Source: Gammaproteobacteria bacterium
GTDB lineage: Bacteria > Pseudomonadota > Gammaproteobacteria > SZUA-152
DNA length: 32,973 nucleotides
Direction of reading: 5' to 3'
Assembly: GCA_022627515.1 (NCBI GenBank)
Contig: JAKEGK010000297.1
Span: 1 to 32,973 of the forward strand
Below the pieces are notes generated by a model. It was not told the origin of the DNA and did not search any database. It saw nothing but the letters and a program-made list of their open reading frames with translations. The first letter of the stretch is position 1. The number at the start of each line of letters is the position of its first letter. Positions 19,282-28,717 of the stretch are shown in pieces. The position numbers and the translations under genes were made by a program.

Positions 19282-19524
19282 TCATTTTTTCAAGGTTCGC
19301 TGCAATAGATAACGGGTGCGTATAACGAGCCAGAACGCGCCCAGCACACCAAAACTCATTAAAATAACTATCTGGGCGGCGGCGTTGATTGTGATAGAAT
19401 CCACGGCAATCCAAAGCAGCAGACCAACAATCATTATAACTGCCAGTTCCAGCTTGACTGCATTGAATGGACTCGGCGCCACATACAAACCACGATTATC
19501 TTTTTTTTTGTCCGGACTTTTCAT
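19282..19524 (-). CDS. hypothetical two-helix membrane protein
   Basis: I do not recognise this family. From the ATG at 19522-19524 the product is 80 residues: a basic, polar N-terminus (MKSPDKKKDNRGLYVAPSP), then two hydrophobic helices at about 24-44 and 48-70, and a basic end (RTRYLLQRTLKK), suggesting N-in/C-in topology. The frame stays open to a start codon at 19578, but that version would overlap the first codons of yhbY on the opposite strand, and neither start has a good ribosome binding site. It lies 38 bp before rlmE and diverges from yhbY, with 33 bp between the start codons. The hydrophobic pattern supports a real gene. Confidence 0.6.
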   Translation of the reverse strand: MKSPDKKKDNRGLYVAPSPFNAVKLELAVIMIVGLLLWIAVDSITINAAAQIVILMSFGVLGAFWLVIRTRYLLQRTLKK

Positions 19525-19557
19525 CGATTCATACACAGCTGGATAACGCACGCAATC

Positions 19558-19848
19558 ATGGCGCTTAATAATAAACAAATAAAGTTTCTACGCACCCGAG
19601 CGCACAGATTAAAACCGGTTGTCATCATCGGCAATGCCGGTCTTACTGATGCTGTACTCAACGAAATTGAAACCACTATTGAACATCATGAACTGATCAA
19701 GGTTAAAATCAATGCTGCTACGCGGGAAGACCGGCAATCGATCACTGACAGGGTGCGCAGGTCAGTGCATGCTGAATTGGTCAGTCAAGTCGGGCATATC
19801 GCAACGTTCTATCGCGCCGCCGCCATACCTTCCATCAAACTGCCTTAG
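19558..19848 (+). CDS. yhbY: ribosome assembly RNA-binding protein YhbY (CRM domain)
   Basis: A 96-residue single CRM-domain (CRS1-YhbY) protein that associates with pre-50S ribosomal particles. The family pattern is clear: NNKQIKFLRTRAHRLKPVVIIGNAGLTDAV carries the GxxG-type loop (GNAG), followed by the helix LNEIETTIEHHELIKVKI and the C-terminal strand QVGHIATFYRAA. It is the only plus-strand gene in the window. It diverges from the small membrane protein and converges on the DUF4149-like gene, whose stop codon overlaps its own. Association with rlmE fits a shared role in maturing the large ribosomal subunit. Confidence 0.95.
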   Translation: MALNNKQIKFLRTRAHRLKPVVIIGNAGLTDAVLNEIETTIEHHELIKVKINAATREDRQSITDRVRRSVHAELVSQVGHIATFYRAAAIPSIKLP

Positions 19849-20312
19849 TTCACCCCGGTGTTTGTTTTAGTTTCTGCTTGTGTGGTAGATACCCCCAACA
19901 CAACCAGGGCCAGGCCCAGCAAGCTCTCAATTAAATAAATGAAAGATGCGATACCATGCAACATACCAAACTGTTTCCGGGCATCGCTGCCTTCCGTCAA
20001 ACCTTGTATTTTCAGTGATTCCATCATCGGTTGCAGGATAAATTCTCCCGATGCCACCAAGACGATCATGATAAGCAGAATCCAGGCGCGCCACTGCAAA
20101 CCCAAACGTATCACTACGCTGATAAGCAACAACGCTCCGCATGCCAGGCCGATATAACTGATGATATGGAACATCTGTCCGGCGAGCGCGCCCGCCAGTT
20201 GACGGTCGTCCAATGCGGCGAACAAGGATGGCGCCGCAATATAGCCGATTGCCCAGAGTCCACCGACCCACAGGGTCAATAAGACACGCTCACCTACCAT
20301 GGCAAAATACAT
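19845..20312 (-). CDS. DUF4149-like integral membrane protein
   Basis: A 155-residue protein with about four transmembrane helices (residues about 9-28, 43-64, 72-92 and 120-144). The N-terminal pattern ERVLLTLWVGGLWAIGYIAAPSLFA is typical of the DUF4149 (TMEM205-like) proteins that often sit between greA and yhbY in beta- and gammaproteobacteria. The function of the family is not known. The start is the ATG at 20310-20312, with CAGGAAG 8 nt upstream; an upstream GTG at 20345 has no such site. It converges with yhbY, and the two stop codons share two bases, so no terminator fits between them. Confidence 0.8.
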   Translation of the reverse strand: MYFAMVGERVLLTLWVGGLWAIGYIAAPSLFAALDDRQLAGALAGQMFHIISYIGLACGALLLISVVIRLGLQWRAWILLIMIVLVASGEFILQPMMESLKIQGLTEGSDARKQFGMLHGIASFIYLIESLLGLALVVLGVSTTQAETKTNTGVN

Positions 20313-20342
20313 AGTATCAGCTTCCTGTTTTATATGCGGCGA

Positions 20343-20359
20343 CACCCGCGGCGCGGGTG
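20343..20359. repeat. GC-rich hairpin between greA and the DUF4149-like gene
   Basis: CACCCGC and GCGGGTG form a perfect 7-bp stem around GGC, about 30 nt upstream of the DUF4149-like start codon. It has no U-run on either side, so it is not a standard intrinsic terminator. It could affect the 5' end or stability of the downstream message. Confidence 0.4.
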
Positions 20360-20444
20360 ACAGGATATACTTTCAAGACGTACTCAGACAAGAAATCTTA
20401 TACGGCAACCTGGTGCAATTGGTGATTGAAAAGCGAAAGTAACT

Positions 20445-20924
20445 TTAGATGTATTTAATCTCAACTATTTCATAGTTTTTAACACCGCTTGGCGCCTGCA
20501 CTTTCGCTACATCTCCTTCTTCTTTCCCGATCAACGCGCGCGCGATAGGAGATGTAATTGAAACCAGTCCTTCCTTTATATTGGCTTCATCTTCACCGAC
20601 AATTTGATAGGTAATTTCGTCCCCGGTTTCTTCGTCCACTAGAATCACGGTAGACCCGAATATCACCTTGCCCGTGCTGCCATGTTGCGTGACATCAATA
20701 ATTTGCGCATGGCTCAATTTGGCATTTATTTCCGCAATCCGCCCTTCGATAAAACTCTGCTGCTCTCGGGCCGCATGGTATTCCGCGTTCTCTTTCAGAT
20801 CACCATGCGCCCTGGCTTCCGCAATGGCGGCGATAACCTTGGGACGGGCAACTTTTTTCAGTTGCTCCAGTTCAGCCCGCAATCGTTCCGCGCCCCGGGC
20901 AGTAATGGGAATTTTCCTGGTCAT
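20445..20924 (-). CDS. greA: transcription elongation factor GreA
   Basis: This factor enters the secondary channel of backtracked RNA polymerase and stimulates cleavage of the nascent RNA. It has 159 residues, against the usual 158. The N-terminal coiled coil spans about 10-75 and carries the catalytic acidic tip at D42 and E45 ([16 protein letters not shown]). The FKBP-like C-terminal domain contains ISPIAR-like [17 protein letters not shown]. The ATG overlaps the carB stop in an ATGA arrangement, so it is translationally coupled to carB, as in Pseudomonas-type gene orders. Confidence 0.97.
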   Translation of the reverse strand: MTRKIPITARGAERLRAELEQLKKVARPKVIAAIAEARAHGDLKENAEYHAAREQQSFIEGRIAEINAKLSHAQIIDVTQHGSTGKVIFGSTVILVDEETGDEITYQIVGEDEANIKEGLVSITSPIARALIGKEEGDVAKVQAPSGVKNYEIVEIKYI

Positions 20925-23900
20925 GAATGCAGCTCCTTATGCAGATCCTGCAACCGGTTAATTGTGGATATTTCTCCCAGTTGCATGGCTAAACACGTTG
21001 CCCTCGCACCGGCAATTGTCGTGGTATACATAACCTTGCTCTGCAATGCATTGCTGCGTATGGTGCGTGAATCCGTGATTGCCTGTTTGCCTTCCGTCGT
21101 ATTGACGATGAAGTGTATTTCATCATTCTTGATCATATCAACTATGTGCGGTCGGCCCTCATTGACCTTATTGACCCGGGTACAGGTTATTCCCGCTGAT
21201 TGAAGCGCCTTCGCGGTGCCTTCGGTCGCCACGACATCAAATCCCAGCTTGATAATCTGCTTCGCCACTTCAACCGCGGCTTTTTTGTCAGCATCACGCA
21301 CGCTGATAAATGCGCGACCCGGTATTGGGAACACCACGCCTGCCGCCAATTGCGCTTTTGCAAAAGCTTGCGCGAAATCGCCACCGACACCCATGACTTC
21401 GCCGGTCGACTTCATCTCCGGTCCCAGTATTGGATCACAGAATGGAAACTTGATAAATGGGAACACGGCTTCTTTCACCGAATAATAGTAAGGCGTGATC
21501 TCCGCTGTAAAGCCCTGCGACTTTAGTGACTTGCCCACCATGCAGCGCGCGGCGACTTTTGCCAGGGGAACCCCGGTTGCTTTGGAGACAAAAGGCACGG
21601 TACGCGACGCGCGTGGATTGACTTCAATGATATAAATTTCATTGTCTTTCACCGCAAACTGCGCGTTCATCAATCCGATAACTTTCAGTTCCTGCGCCAG
21701 TTGCCGCGCCTGATCCTTTATTTTTTGCTGAATCTCCTTGCTCAAGCTGTAGGGTGGCAGCGAACACGCGGAATCGCCGGAATGCACACCAGCCTGTTCA
21801 ATATGCTCCATGATGCCACCGGTAATTACCTGCTTGCCGTCGCTGACGGCGTCAAAATCCACTTCAATCGCGTCATCCAGAAAACGGTCCAGCAATACCG
21901 GAGAGTCATTGGAAACACCGACCGCCCGGTTCATATAACGGCGCAACTCGCTTTCGGAGTAAACAATCTCCATGGCCCGGCCACCCAATACATAAGACGG
22001 CCGCACCACCAGTGGATAGCCGATCTGTTCCGCCAATTTTACCGCCTGCTCAATATTGGTTGCCGTCGCATTCGACGGCTGTTTCAGCCCCAACCTGGCG
22101 ACCAATTTCTGGAAACGTTCCCGGTCTTCCGCCAGATCAATGGAATCCGGCGAGGTGCCGATAATGGGCGCGCCTGCGGCTTCCAGTGCCCTGGCCAGTT
22201 TAAGCGGTGTTTGACCACCATATTGAACGATCACACCCTTGGGTTTTTCCAGCGCAATCAACTCCAGAACGTCTTCCAGAGTGAGTGGTTCGAAATACAA
22301 TCGATCCGACGTATCGTAGTCAGTGGATACGGTTTCCGGATTGCAATTCACCATGATGGTTTCATAACCATCCTCGCGCAAGGCAAACGCGGCATGGACA
22401 CAGCAATAATCAAATTCAATGCCCTGGCCGATGCGGTTGGGCCCTCCCCCCAGCACCATGATTTTCTCACGTTGGGTTGGTTGCGCTTCGCATTCCTGTT
22501 CGTAGGTGGAATACATATAGGCGGTGCTGGTCGCAAACTCAGCCGCGCAGGTATCCACACGCTTGTAAACCGGGCGCACACCGAGTTCATGGCGTTTGGC
22601 GCGTAAGGTATTTTCCGAAACCGCTAACAGTTCCGCCAAGCGCGCATCGGAAAATCCTTTACGCTTCAAACGGAATATTTCCTGTTTTGACAGGCTTGCC
22701 AAATTACGGCATTTGACCTGGCTTTCGGTCTGTACGATATCTTCTATCTGCACCAGGAACCACGGATCAATCTTGCTGTAGCCGTGGACTTCGTTAACCG
22801 TCATTCCGGCGCGAAACGCATCGGCGACATAGCGAATGCGATCCGGACCGGGGACACGCAGTTCCTGACGAATCCGTTCCCTGGCTTCTTCTTCCGTTCC
22901 ACTCACAATTTCATTAAATCCTGTGATGCCCGTCTCTAATCCGCGCAAGGCTTTTTGCACTGATTCCTGAAAGGTGCGGCCGATTGCCATCACTTCACCG
23001 ACGGATTTCATTTGCGTGGTCAACACGGGCGCGGCATCGGGAAATTTTTCAAACGTGAACCGCGGAATTTTGGTAACCACGTAGTCGATACTGGGTTCAA
23101 ACGAAGCCGGCGTGGCGCCGCCGGTAATTTCATTCTGCAATTCGTCCAGCGTATAACCCACTGCCAGCTTTGCCGCGACCTTGGCGATGGGAAAACCGGT
23201 CGCCTTGGATGCCAGGGCCGACGAACGTGACACGCGTGGGTTCATTTCGATAATAATCATGCGGCCATTTTCAGGATTAATGGCAAACTGCACATTGGAA
23301 CCTCCGGTATCCACACCGATCTCACGCAACACCGCCAACGAGGCATCGCGCATGATCTGATATTCCTTGTCCGTTAATGTTTGGGCGGGCGCCACGGTAA
23401 TGGAATCGCCGGTGTGCACACCCATGGGATCAAAATTTTCAATGGAGCAAACAATGATGCAGTTATCCTTGTGATCCCGCACTACTTCCATTTCAAATTC
23501 TTTCCATCCCAAAATGGATTCTTCAATAAGCAATTCACTGGTCGGTGACATATCCAGACCGCGTTCACAGATTTCTTCAAACTCTTCCCTGTTATATGCG
23601 ATGCCGCCGCCACTGCCGCCAAGTGTAAATGACGGCCGGATAATGGTCGGATACCCCACCATCGCCTGTACCTGTAACGCTTCTTCCATGCTGTGCGCAA
23701 CCGCGGAATTGGGCGTCTCCAGACCGATATTTTTCATGGCGATACGAAAGCGGTCCCGGTCTTCCGCCTTGTCGATGGCGTCGCGCGAAGCGCCAATCAT
23801 TTCCACGCCGAATTTTTCCAGCACCCCTTCGCGCGCCAGATCCAATGCGCAGTTCAACGCGGTTTGCCCCCCCATCGTGGGCAGCAATGCATCCGGTTTT

Positions 23901-24142
23901 TCCTTTTCGATAATCCTGGCCACGACTTCCCAGGTAATAGGCTCTATATACGTGGAATCCGCCAGACCCGGATCAGTCATAATGGTTGCCGGGTTCGAGT
24001 TGACCAGTATGACGCGATATCCTTCTTCCTTAAGCGCTTTACACGCTTGTGCGCCGGAATAGTCAAACTCACAGGCTTGCCCGATAATAATCGGACCGGC
24101 GCCTATGATTAATATACTGTGTATGTCGGTGCGTTTTGGCAT
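20921..24142 (-). CDS. carB: carbamoyl-phosphate synthase, large (ammonia-dependent) chain
   Basis: This chain makes carbamoyl phosphate from bicarbonate, ammonia and two ATP, for arginine and pyrimidine synthesis. The 1073 residues show the classic internal duplication: two ATP-grasp halves, each starting with a nucleotide-binding-like block ([21 protein letters not shown] and [20 protein letters not shown]). The oligomerisation domain lies between them, and a C-terminal MGS-like allosteric domain starts at about 930. [18 protein letters not shown] and [17 protein letters not shown] are the paired glycine-rich loops. The ATG is at 24140-24142. A strong terminator separates it from carA 125 bp upstream, so it may need its own promoter or read-through. 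Confidence 0.98.
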   Translation of the reverse strand: MPKRTDIHSILIIGAGPIIIGQACEFDYSGAQACKALKEEGYRVILVNSNPATIMTDPGLADSTYIEPITWEVVARIIEKEKPDALLPTMGGQTALNCALDLAREGVLEKFGVEMIGASRDAIDKAEDRDRFRIAMKNIGLETPNSAVAHSMEEALQVQAMVGYPTIIRPSFTLGGSGGGIAYNREEFEEICERGLDMSPTSELLIEESILGWKEFEMEVVRDHKDNCIIVCSIENFDPMGVHTGDSITVAPAQTLTDKEYQIMRDASLAVLREIGVDTGGSNVQFAINPENGRMIIIEMNPRVSRSSALASKATGFPIAKVAAKLAVGYTLDELQNEITGGATPASFEPSIDYVVTKIPRFTFEKFPDAAPVLTTQMKSVGEVMAIGRTFQESVQKALRGLETGITGFNEIVSGTEEEARERIRQELRVPGPDRIRYVADAFRAGMTVNEVHGYSKIDPWFLVQIEDIVQTESQVKCRNLASLSKQEIFRLKRKGFSDARLAELLAVSENTLRAKRHELGVRPVYKRVDTCAAEFATSTAYMYSTYEQECEAQPTQREKIMVLGGGPNRIGQGIEFDYCCVHAAFALREDGYETIMVNCNPETVSTDYDTSDRLYFEPLTLEDVLELIALEKPKGVIVQYGGQTPLKLARALEAAGAPIIGTSPDSIDLAEDRERFQKLVARLGLKQPSNATATNIEQAVKLAEQIGYPLVVRPSYVLGGRAMEIVYSESELRRYMNRAVGVSNDSPVLLDRFLDDAIEVDFDAVSDGKQVITGGIMEHIEQAGVHSGDSACSLPPYSLSKEIQQKIKDQARQLAQELKVIGLMNAQFAVKDNEIYIIEVNPRASRTVPFVSKATGVPLAKVAARCMVGKSLKSQGFTAEITPYYYSVKEAVFPFIKFPFCDPILGPEMKSTGEVMGVGGDFAQAFAKAQLAAGVVFPIPGRAFISVRDADKKAAVEVAKQIIKLGFDVVATEGTAKALQSAGITCTRVNKVNEGRPHIVDMIKNDEIHFIVNTTEGKQAITDSRTIRSNALQSKVMYTTTIAGARATCLAMQLGEISTINRLQDLHKELHS

Positions 24143-24226
24143 ATCACTGCTGCTGTAACTGGGTTCGTATTATGTCGCTTGTTGTATGTCGTGACTATGT
24201 TGCGTATTACGCTTGAATATTCCAAT

Positions 24227-24254
24227 TAAAAAAAAAGCCTTGCGGCTTGTTTTT
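24227..24254 (-). terminator. intrinsic terminator between carA and carB
   Basis: On the minus strand AAGCC-GCAA-GGCTT forms a 5-bp stem with a GCAA tetraloop (24235-24248), which can be extended by A/U pairs. It is followed by an unbroken run of T (complement of the A-run 24228-24236). Directly upstream is an A-rich stretch, so the plus strand also has a T-rich tail. It lies 13-41 bp after the carA stop. It would terminate or attenuate transcription within what is normally a carAB operon. Confidence 0.75.
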
Positions 24255-24267
24255 GTTGTTATACCGG

Positions 24268-25407
24268 TTATTTTCTTCCTGTTCGTTGTTGCATTAAATC
24301 AATAAACTGATCAAACAAAGGCGCCATGTCATGCGGACCCGGGCTGGCTTCCGGATGCCCCTGAAAACTGAACGCCGGTTTATCCTTATGCCGGATGCCC
24401 TGCAACGAACCGTCGAACAGTGAACGGTGAGTGGCGATCACTGACGCCGGTAACGTTTTTTCATCCACTTCGAAACCGTGATTCTGGCTGGTAATGATCA
24501 CCGCGCTCGTCGCCAGTTCCTTTACGGGATGATTCGCGCCATGGTGGCCAAATTTCATTTTTGTGGTCCTGGCGCCACTGGCAAGGCCGAGCAGTTGATG
24601 TCCCAGGCAAATGCCGAACAGGGGCATTTGCTGTTCCAGGAAAGTTGCTATCGCAGATAACGCATAATCGCAGGGTTCCGGATCACCAGGGCCATTGGAT
24701 AAGAAGACGCCGTCCGGATTCATGCTCAGCGCTTCACTCGCCGGTGTCTGCGCTGGAACGACGGTGACATCACAGCCGCGATCAACCAGCATGCGCAATA
24801 TATTGCGTTTCACACCGAAATCGTACGCAACAACCTTGTAGCGTCTGGTTTCAGCAGATGGCCGGGCAAAACCCTCGCCTAAACGCCAACTTCCTTCGTT
24901 CCATTGATAACTCTCGCGGGTGCTGACTACTTTAGCGAGATCCATACCACTTAATCCGGGAAAAGCCCTGGCTTGCTCCAGCGCTTTTTGTGAATCAATT
25001 TCACCTGCCATGATGCAGCCGGCCTGGGCGCCTTTCTCGCGCAATATGCGTGTCAGCTGCCGGGTATCGATATCGGCAATGGCGACCACCTTGTTGCGCA
25101 CCAGATACGCTTCCAACGGCTCCTGGTTTCGCCAGTTACTGGCCATCAATGGCAGATTGCGGATGATCAGGCCACTGGCCCAGATTTTACCGGATTCTTC
25201 ATCTTCGGCATTGGTGCCCGTGTTGCCAATATGGGGATAGGTTAAGGTGACGATCTGGCGGCAGTAAGAAGGATCGGTGAGAATTTCCTGGTAACCGGTG
25301 ATCGCGGTATTGAAAACAACTTCCCCTACGGTAAGACCATCACTGCCAATGGACTCACCCTGAAAAATACTGCCGTCTTCAAGGGCCAAGATTGCCGGTT
25401 TCCTCAA
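24268..25407 (-). CDS. carA: carbamoyl-phosphate synthase, small (glutamine amidotransferase) chain
   Basis: This chain hydrolyses glutamine and channels ammonia to CarB. It has 379 residues: an N-terminal CPSase small-chain domain ([35 protein letters not shown]), then a class I glutamine amidotransferase with the catalytic triad C267 ([11 protein letters not shown]), H351 and E353 ([13 protein letters not shown]). The start is TTG (25405-25407), with GGGAG 7 nt upstream; the resulting N-terminus matches the family. It follows dapB after 263 bp that contain a terminator and a dyad, so it probably has its own promoter. Confidence 0.97.
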   Translation of the reverse strand: MRKPAILALEDGSIFQGESIGSDGLTVGEVVFNTAITGYQEILTDPSYCRQIVTLTYPHIGNTGTNAEDEESGKIWASGLIIRNLPLMASNWRNQEPLEAYLVRNKVVAIADIDTRQLTRILREKGAQAGCIMAGEIDSQKALEQARAFPGLSGMDLAKVVSTRESYQWNEGSWRLGEGFARPSAETRRYKVVAYDFGVKRNILRMLVDRGCDVTVVPAQTPASEALSMNPDGVFLSNGPGDPEPCDYALSAIATFLEQQMPLFGICLGHQLLGLASGARTTKMKFGHHGANHPVKELATSAVIITSQNHGFEVDEKTLPASVIATHRSLFDGSLQGIRHKDKPAFSFQGHPEASPGPHDMAPLFDQFIDLMQQRTGRK

Positions 25408-25430
25408 CCAAAGTCTCCCGTTGTTTAGGT

Positions 25431-25462
25431 ATTGTGTACGCCTTGGATGTTAAGTACACAAT
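25431..25462. promoter_or_regulatory. 9-bp inverted repeat upstream of carA (ATTGTGTAC-N14-GTACACAAT)
   Basis: Perfect 9-bp arms (25431-25439 and 25454-25462) are separated by 14 bp, 24-55 bp upstream of the carA start codon. Arm centres are 23 bp apart, about two helical turns, as expected for a dimeric regulator binding one face of DNA. The arms include TTGTGT- and CACAAT-like hexamers that could double as promoter elements with a long spacer. It does not match the Escherichia coli PurR, ArgR or RutR boxes that I know at carAB. The regulator is unknown. Confidence 0.45.
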
Positions 25463-25479
25463 GTAAATATGAATCTTGC

Positions 25480-25515
25480 ATACAAAGCGGGAGAGACGAC
25501 CCTCGCCTCTCCCGC
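25480..25515 (-). terminator. intrinsic terminator after dapB
   Basis: On the minus strand GCGGGAGAG (complement of 25507-25515) pairs perfectly over 9 bp with CTCTCCCGC (complement of 25487-25495) around an 11-nt loop, and is followed by TTTGTAT. It lies 156-191 bp downstream of the dapB stop and before the carA dyad. The U-run is short, so efficiency may be moderate; on the plus strand the same stem is followed by CAGAATTTTT. Confidence 0.5.
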
Positions 25516-25670
25516 CAGAATTTTTGCCCAATGCTGAGGCGCGATTTTACTTCGATCGTGAGGAAGTGTCCACGGCTAAAACAGGTGACTTTGCCGTTTC
25601 AACCTTGCTGCCGCCGGTTCAATGCTTCCATTATTTATGCAATTCACGCAATCTACTGAACCAAGCCAAT

Positions 25671-26507
<837 letters not shown>

Positions 26508-26515
26508 CTAACTAT

Positions 26516-26699
26516 TTCTACTTTGTTACATTAAATGGCCGTGTGCACAGCATGGGAAGCGGAGGCGTCGGGCAAGTCCGTTGGCGGCAGGGATGCCGCC
26601 ATCGAGCCTACATGGAGGTATTTACGGCGTGTCTTGCCAGACGCCTCCGCTTCCCGTGCCGGATTGTTCATTAACATAAGTTAAAGTAACAAAGTAGAA
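26516..26699. mobile_element. 184-bp MITE-like palindromic element upstream of dapB
   Basis: The element has nested symmetry. Terminal inverted repeats of 14 perfect bases (TTCTACTTTGTTAC at 26516-26529; GTAACAAAGTAGAA at 26686-26699) are flanked on both sides by CTAT (26512-26515 and 26700-26703), as expected for a 4-bp target duplication. Inside are 27-bp inverted arms (26550-26576 and 26633-26659) with one mismatch and one G.T pair, and within these a 7-bp hairpin GGCGGCA-GGGA-TGCCGCC (26583-26600). It has no coding capacity. The core looks like dispersed palindromic intergenic repeats I associate with gammaproteobacterial genomes, which I cannot verify here. There is no second copy in the window. 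Confidence 0.65.
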
Positions 26700-26774
26700 C
26701 TATAAAATCCCAATAATATTCAAAGATTGGTGGTTTGCCTTCTGAAATGGAAACCCATCCCGTTGGCTACCAAC

Positions 26775-27311
26775 TTACCAACTAATGTAGGCATAACCTT
26801 GTTGTTGCAATTCCATCAGGTCAGCCGCTCCGACTTCCACGATTTTCGCCGATTCGAGAATATCCTGTTCGGTCCATCCCAGCGACTTCATGGTGTTCCC
26901 GCAGGCGTGAAACTCCACACCATACTGCAACAGGCTGGCGATGCGTTCCCGTACCTCGTTGCTGACCGGACGTTCAGGTTTCTTGGCCAGAACATGAATA
27001 CCAGGACCAATGCTTACTACTACGATATGAATATTATCGCCATATTTACGCAGCATGGCCCCGACCGAAAACAACACGGCGTTATGGTAGGCTTCATCCG
27101 CCTTATTAAATTGATAGACAACCTTATTCTCTGCCGGATCACCGGGAAAACGCGGTTCTTCATTAGCGCCGGGATCGGGTTCAGCCGCTTGTGTCCTGCT
27201 GGATTTGGCCGCCAGAAAAAAACCGCCCGATGCCAACAAACCTCCAAGTAAATTGCGCCGCGCACGGCTGGTGGAATCACTTTTAAAAAGTTTGGGAATA
27301 CTGAATTTCAA
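26775..27311 (-). CDS. exported DsrE-family-like protein, probable Tat substrate
   Basis: A 178-residue protein. Residues 1-43 form an export signal: basic region with twin Arg (R18-R19 in SRARRNLLGG), a hydrophobic stretch at 20-36 and a likely cleavage site near TQA-AEP. The mature part alternates strands and helices like DsrE/DsrF/TusD proteins: VVYQFNKADEAYHNAVLFSVGAMLRKYG, IHIVVVSIGPGIHVL, then GVEFHACGNTMKSLG with a single conserved-type Cys at 137, and a C-terminal VEVGAADLMELQQQGYAYI. Cytosolic relatives carry persulfide sulfur; the periplasmic members have no established role. The TTG start (27309-27311) has AAGGA 6 nt upstream. It sits between dnaJ and dapB, which are neighbours in many relatives. 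Confidence 0.75.
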   Translation of the reverse strand: MKFSIPKLFKSDSTSRARRNLLGGLLASGGFFLAAKSSRTQAAEPDPGANEEPRFPGDPAENKVVYQFNKADEAYHNAVLFSVGAMLRKYGDNIHIVVVSIGPGIHVLAKKPERPVSNEVRERIASLLQYGVEFHACGNTMKSLGWTEQDILESAKIVEVGAADLMELQQQGYAYISW

Positions 27312-27476
27312 CCTCGTTCCTTCTACCTGTTGGTTTTTGGTGTTGTTATGAATGTGGTTTATAAATCCCGGTTAGAATCCCTTGTTTCAAATCCAGGCTA
27401 TATATCCAAAATTAAAGGCATAACTTGCACATGCCCCGGGTGATTAAAGAACGCTGTCATTGTACAGCTTTGCTGC

Positions 27477-28607
27477 TCAGGGTTTAAGATCGTCAAAAAA
27501 CTTCTTCACGCCATCCATCCAGGAACTTTCTTTGGGCCGGTGTTTTTTACCGTTCAGGCTGGCTTCAAGCTCCTTCAGCAATTCTTTCTGTCTACTGGTC
27601 AGATTCACCGGAGTTTCTATCGCAACGCGGCAAATCAGATCACCCGCGGGACCACCCCGCACTGATTTTACACCTTTGCCCCGCAAGCGGAACAATTTAC
27701 CGCTTTGAGTTTCGGCCGGAATCTTGAGTTTAACACGGCCTTCCAGCGTGGGCACTTCCAGTTCGCCACCCAATGTTGCGGTTACAAAACTGATAGGAAC
27801 TTCACAATAAAGATCGCTTTCATCCCGCTCGAAGATGGGATGGGGTTTCACTGCTATCTGAACATATAAATCACCCGGCGGCGCACCCCTGTCACCCGCT
27901 TCGCCTTCACCACTGAGCCGGATGCGGTCACCGTTGTCCACGCCCGGCGGCACTTTCACGGATAAGGTTTTCTGCTCCTGTACGCGGCCCTGGCCATGGC
28001 AGTTGGGGCAAGGGTCCTTAATGATTTCACCCGTACCCCGGCAATTGGGACAGGTTTGCTGCAGTGAAAAAAATCCCTGTTGCATCCGCACCTGGCCAAT
28101 ACCATTGCAGGTGCCACATTTGACCGGCGAAGTGCCCTTGCGTGCTCCACTACCGCCGCAATCCGAACATTCTTTCGTGGAAGGAACCCGGATTTTTACC
28201 GTCGTTCCCTGCACGGCTTCTTCAAGGCTGATTTCGAGGTTATAACGCAGATCAGCGCCGCGTCTTACGCGGGCGCCGCCCGCCGCTCTTCCGCCACCGA
28301 AAATATCGCCAAACACATCGCCAAAAATATCGCTAAAGGTGGCACCGCCCGCGCCAAAGCCTCCAAACCCAGCGGAACCGCCTTCAACACCGGCATGCCC
28401 AAATTGATCATATGCCGATCGTTTTTGCGCATCCGACAGGACATCGTAGGCTTCTTTTGCTTCCTTGAATTTTTCTTCGGCGGTTTTATCGTCAGGATTG
28501 CGGTCTGGATGGAATTTCATGGCCAAACGCTTAAAGGCTTTTTTTAATTCCGCCTCGCTTGCGTTTTTCGCAACTCCCAGAACTTCATAATAATCACGTT
28601 TCGCCAT
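27477..28607 (-). CDS. dnaJ: molecular chaperone DnaJ (Hsp40)
   Basis: A DnaK co-chaperone that delivers unfolded clients and stimulates ATP hydrolysis. It has 376 residues, the full type I architecture. The J domain covers 1-70 with HPD at 33-35, followed by a Gly/Phe-rich linker (about 75-110). A zinc-finger region with four CxxCxGxG repeats ([32 protein letters not shown]) follows, then the C-terminal substrate domain and dimerisation region. The ATG start is at 28605-28607. It follows dnaK by 110 bp, a gap that holds a strong hairpin. Confidence 0.98.
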   Translation of the reverse strand: MAKRDYYEVLGVAKNASEAELKKAFKRLAMKFHPDRNPDDKTAEEKFKEAKEAYDVLSDAQKRSAYDQFGHAGVEGGSAGFGGFGAGGATFSDIFGDVFGDIFGGGRAAGGARVRRGADLRYNLEISLEEAVQGTTVKIRVPSTKECSDCGGSGARKGTSPVKCGTCNGIGQVRMQQGFFSLQQTCPNCRGTGEIIKDPCPNCHGQGRVQEQKTLSVKVPPGVDNGDRIRLSGEGEAGDRGAPPGDLYVQIAVKPHPIFERDESDLYCEVPISFVTATLGGELEVPTLEGRVKLKIPAETQSGKLFRLRGKGVKSVRGGPAGDLICRVAIETPVNLTSRQKELLKELEASLNGKKHRPKESSWMDGVKKFFDDLKP

Positions 28608-28639
28608 ATTGCCTACGCACTAATGCTGTTTATAGATAC

Positions 28640-28676
28640 ACAAAACGCAAAGGCCGTCAGCGACGGCGCTTTGCGT
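28640..28676 (-). terminator. hairpin between dnaK and dnaJ, possible attenuator
   Basis: ACGCAAAG-GCCGTC (28645-28658) pairs with GACGGC-(G)-CTTTGCGT (28662-28676): 14 pairs, a 3-nt loop and one bulged G. On the transcribed strand the stem is followed by TTTTGTG. The short U-run suggests partial termination or a 3'-end stabilising structure that lowers dnaJ expression relative to dnaK. Confidence 0.6.
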
Positions 28677-28717
28677 ATGCAGAGTAATCGAGTGATGAAG
28701 CGCCTCGTTGGATAGGT

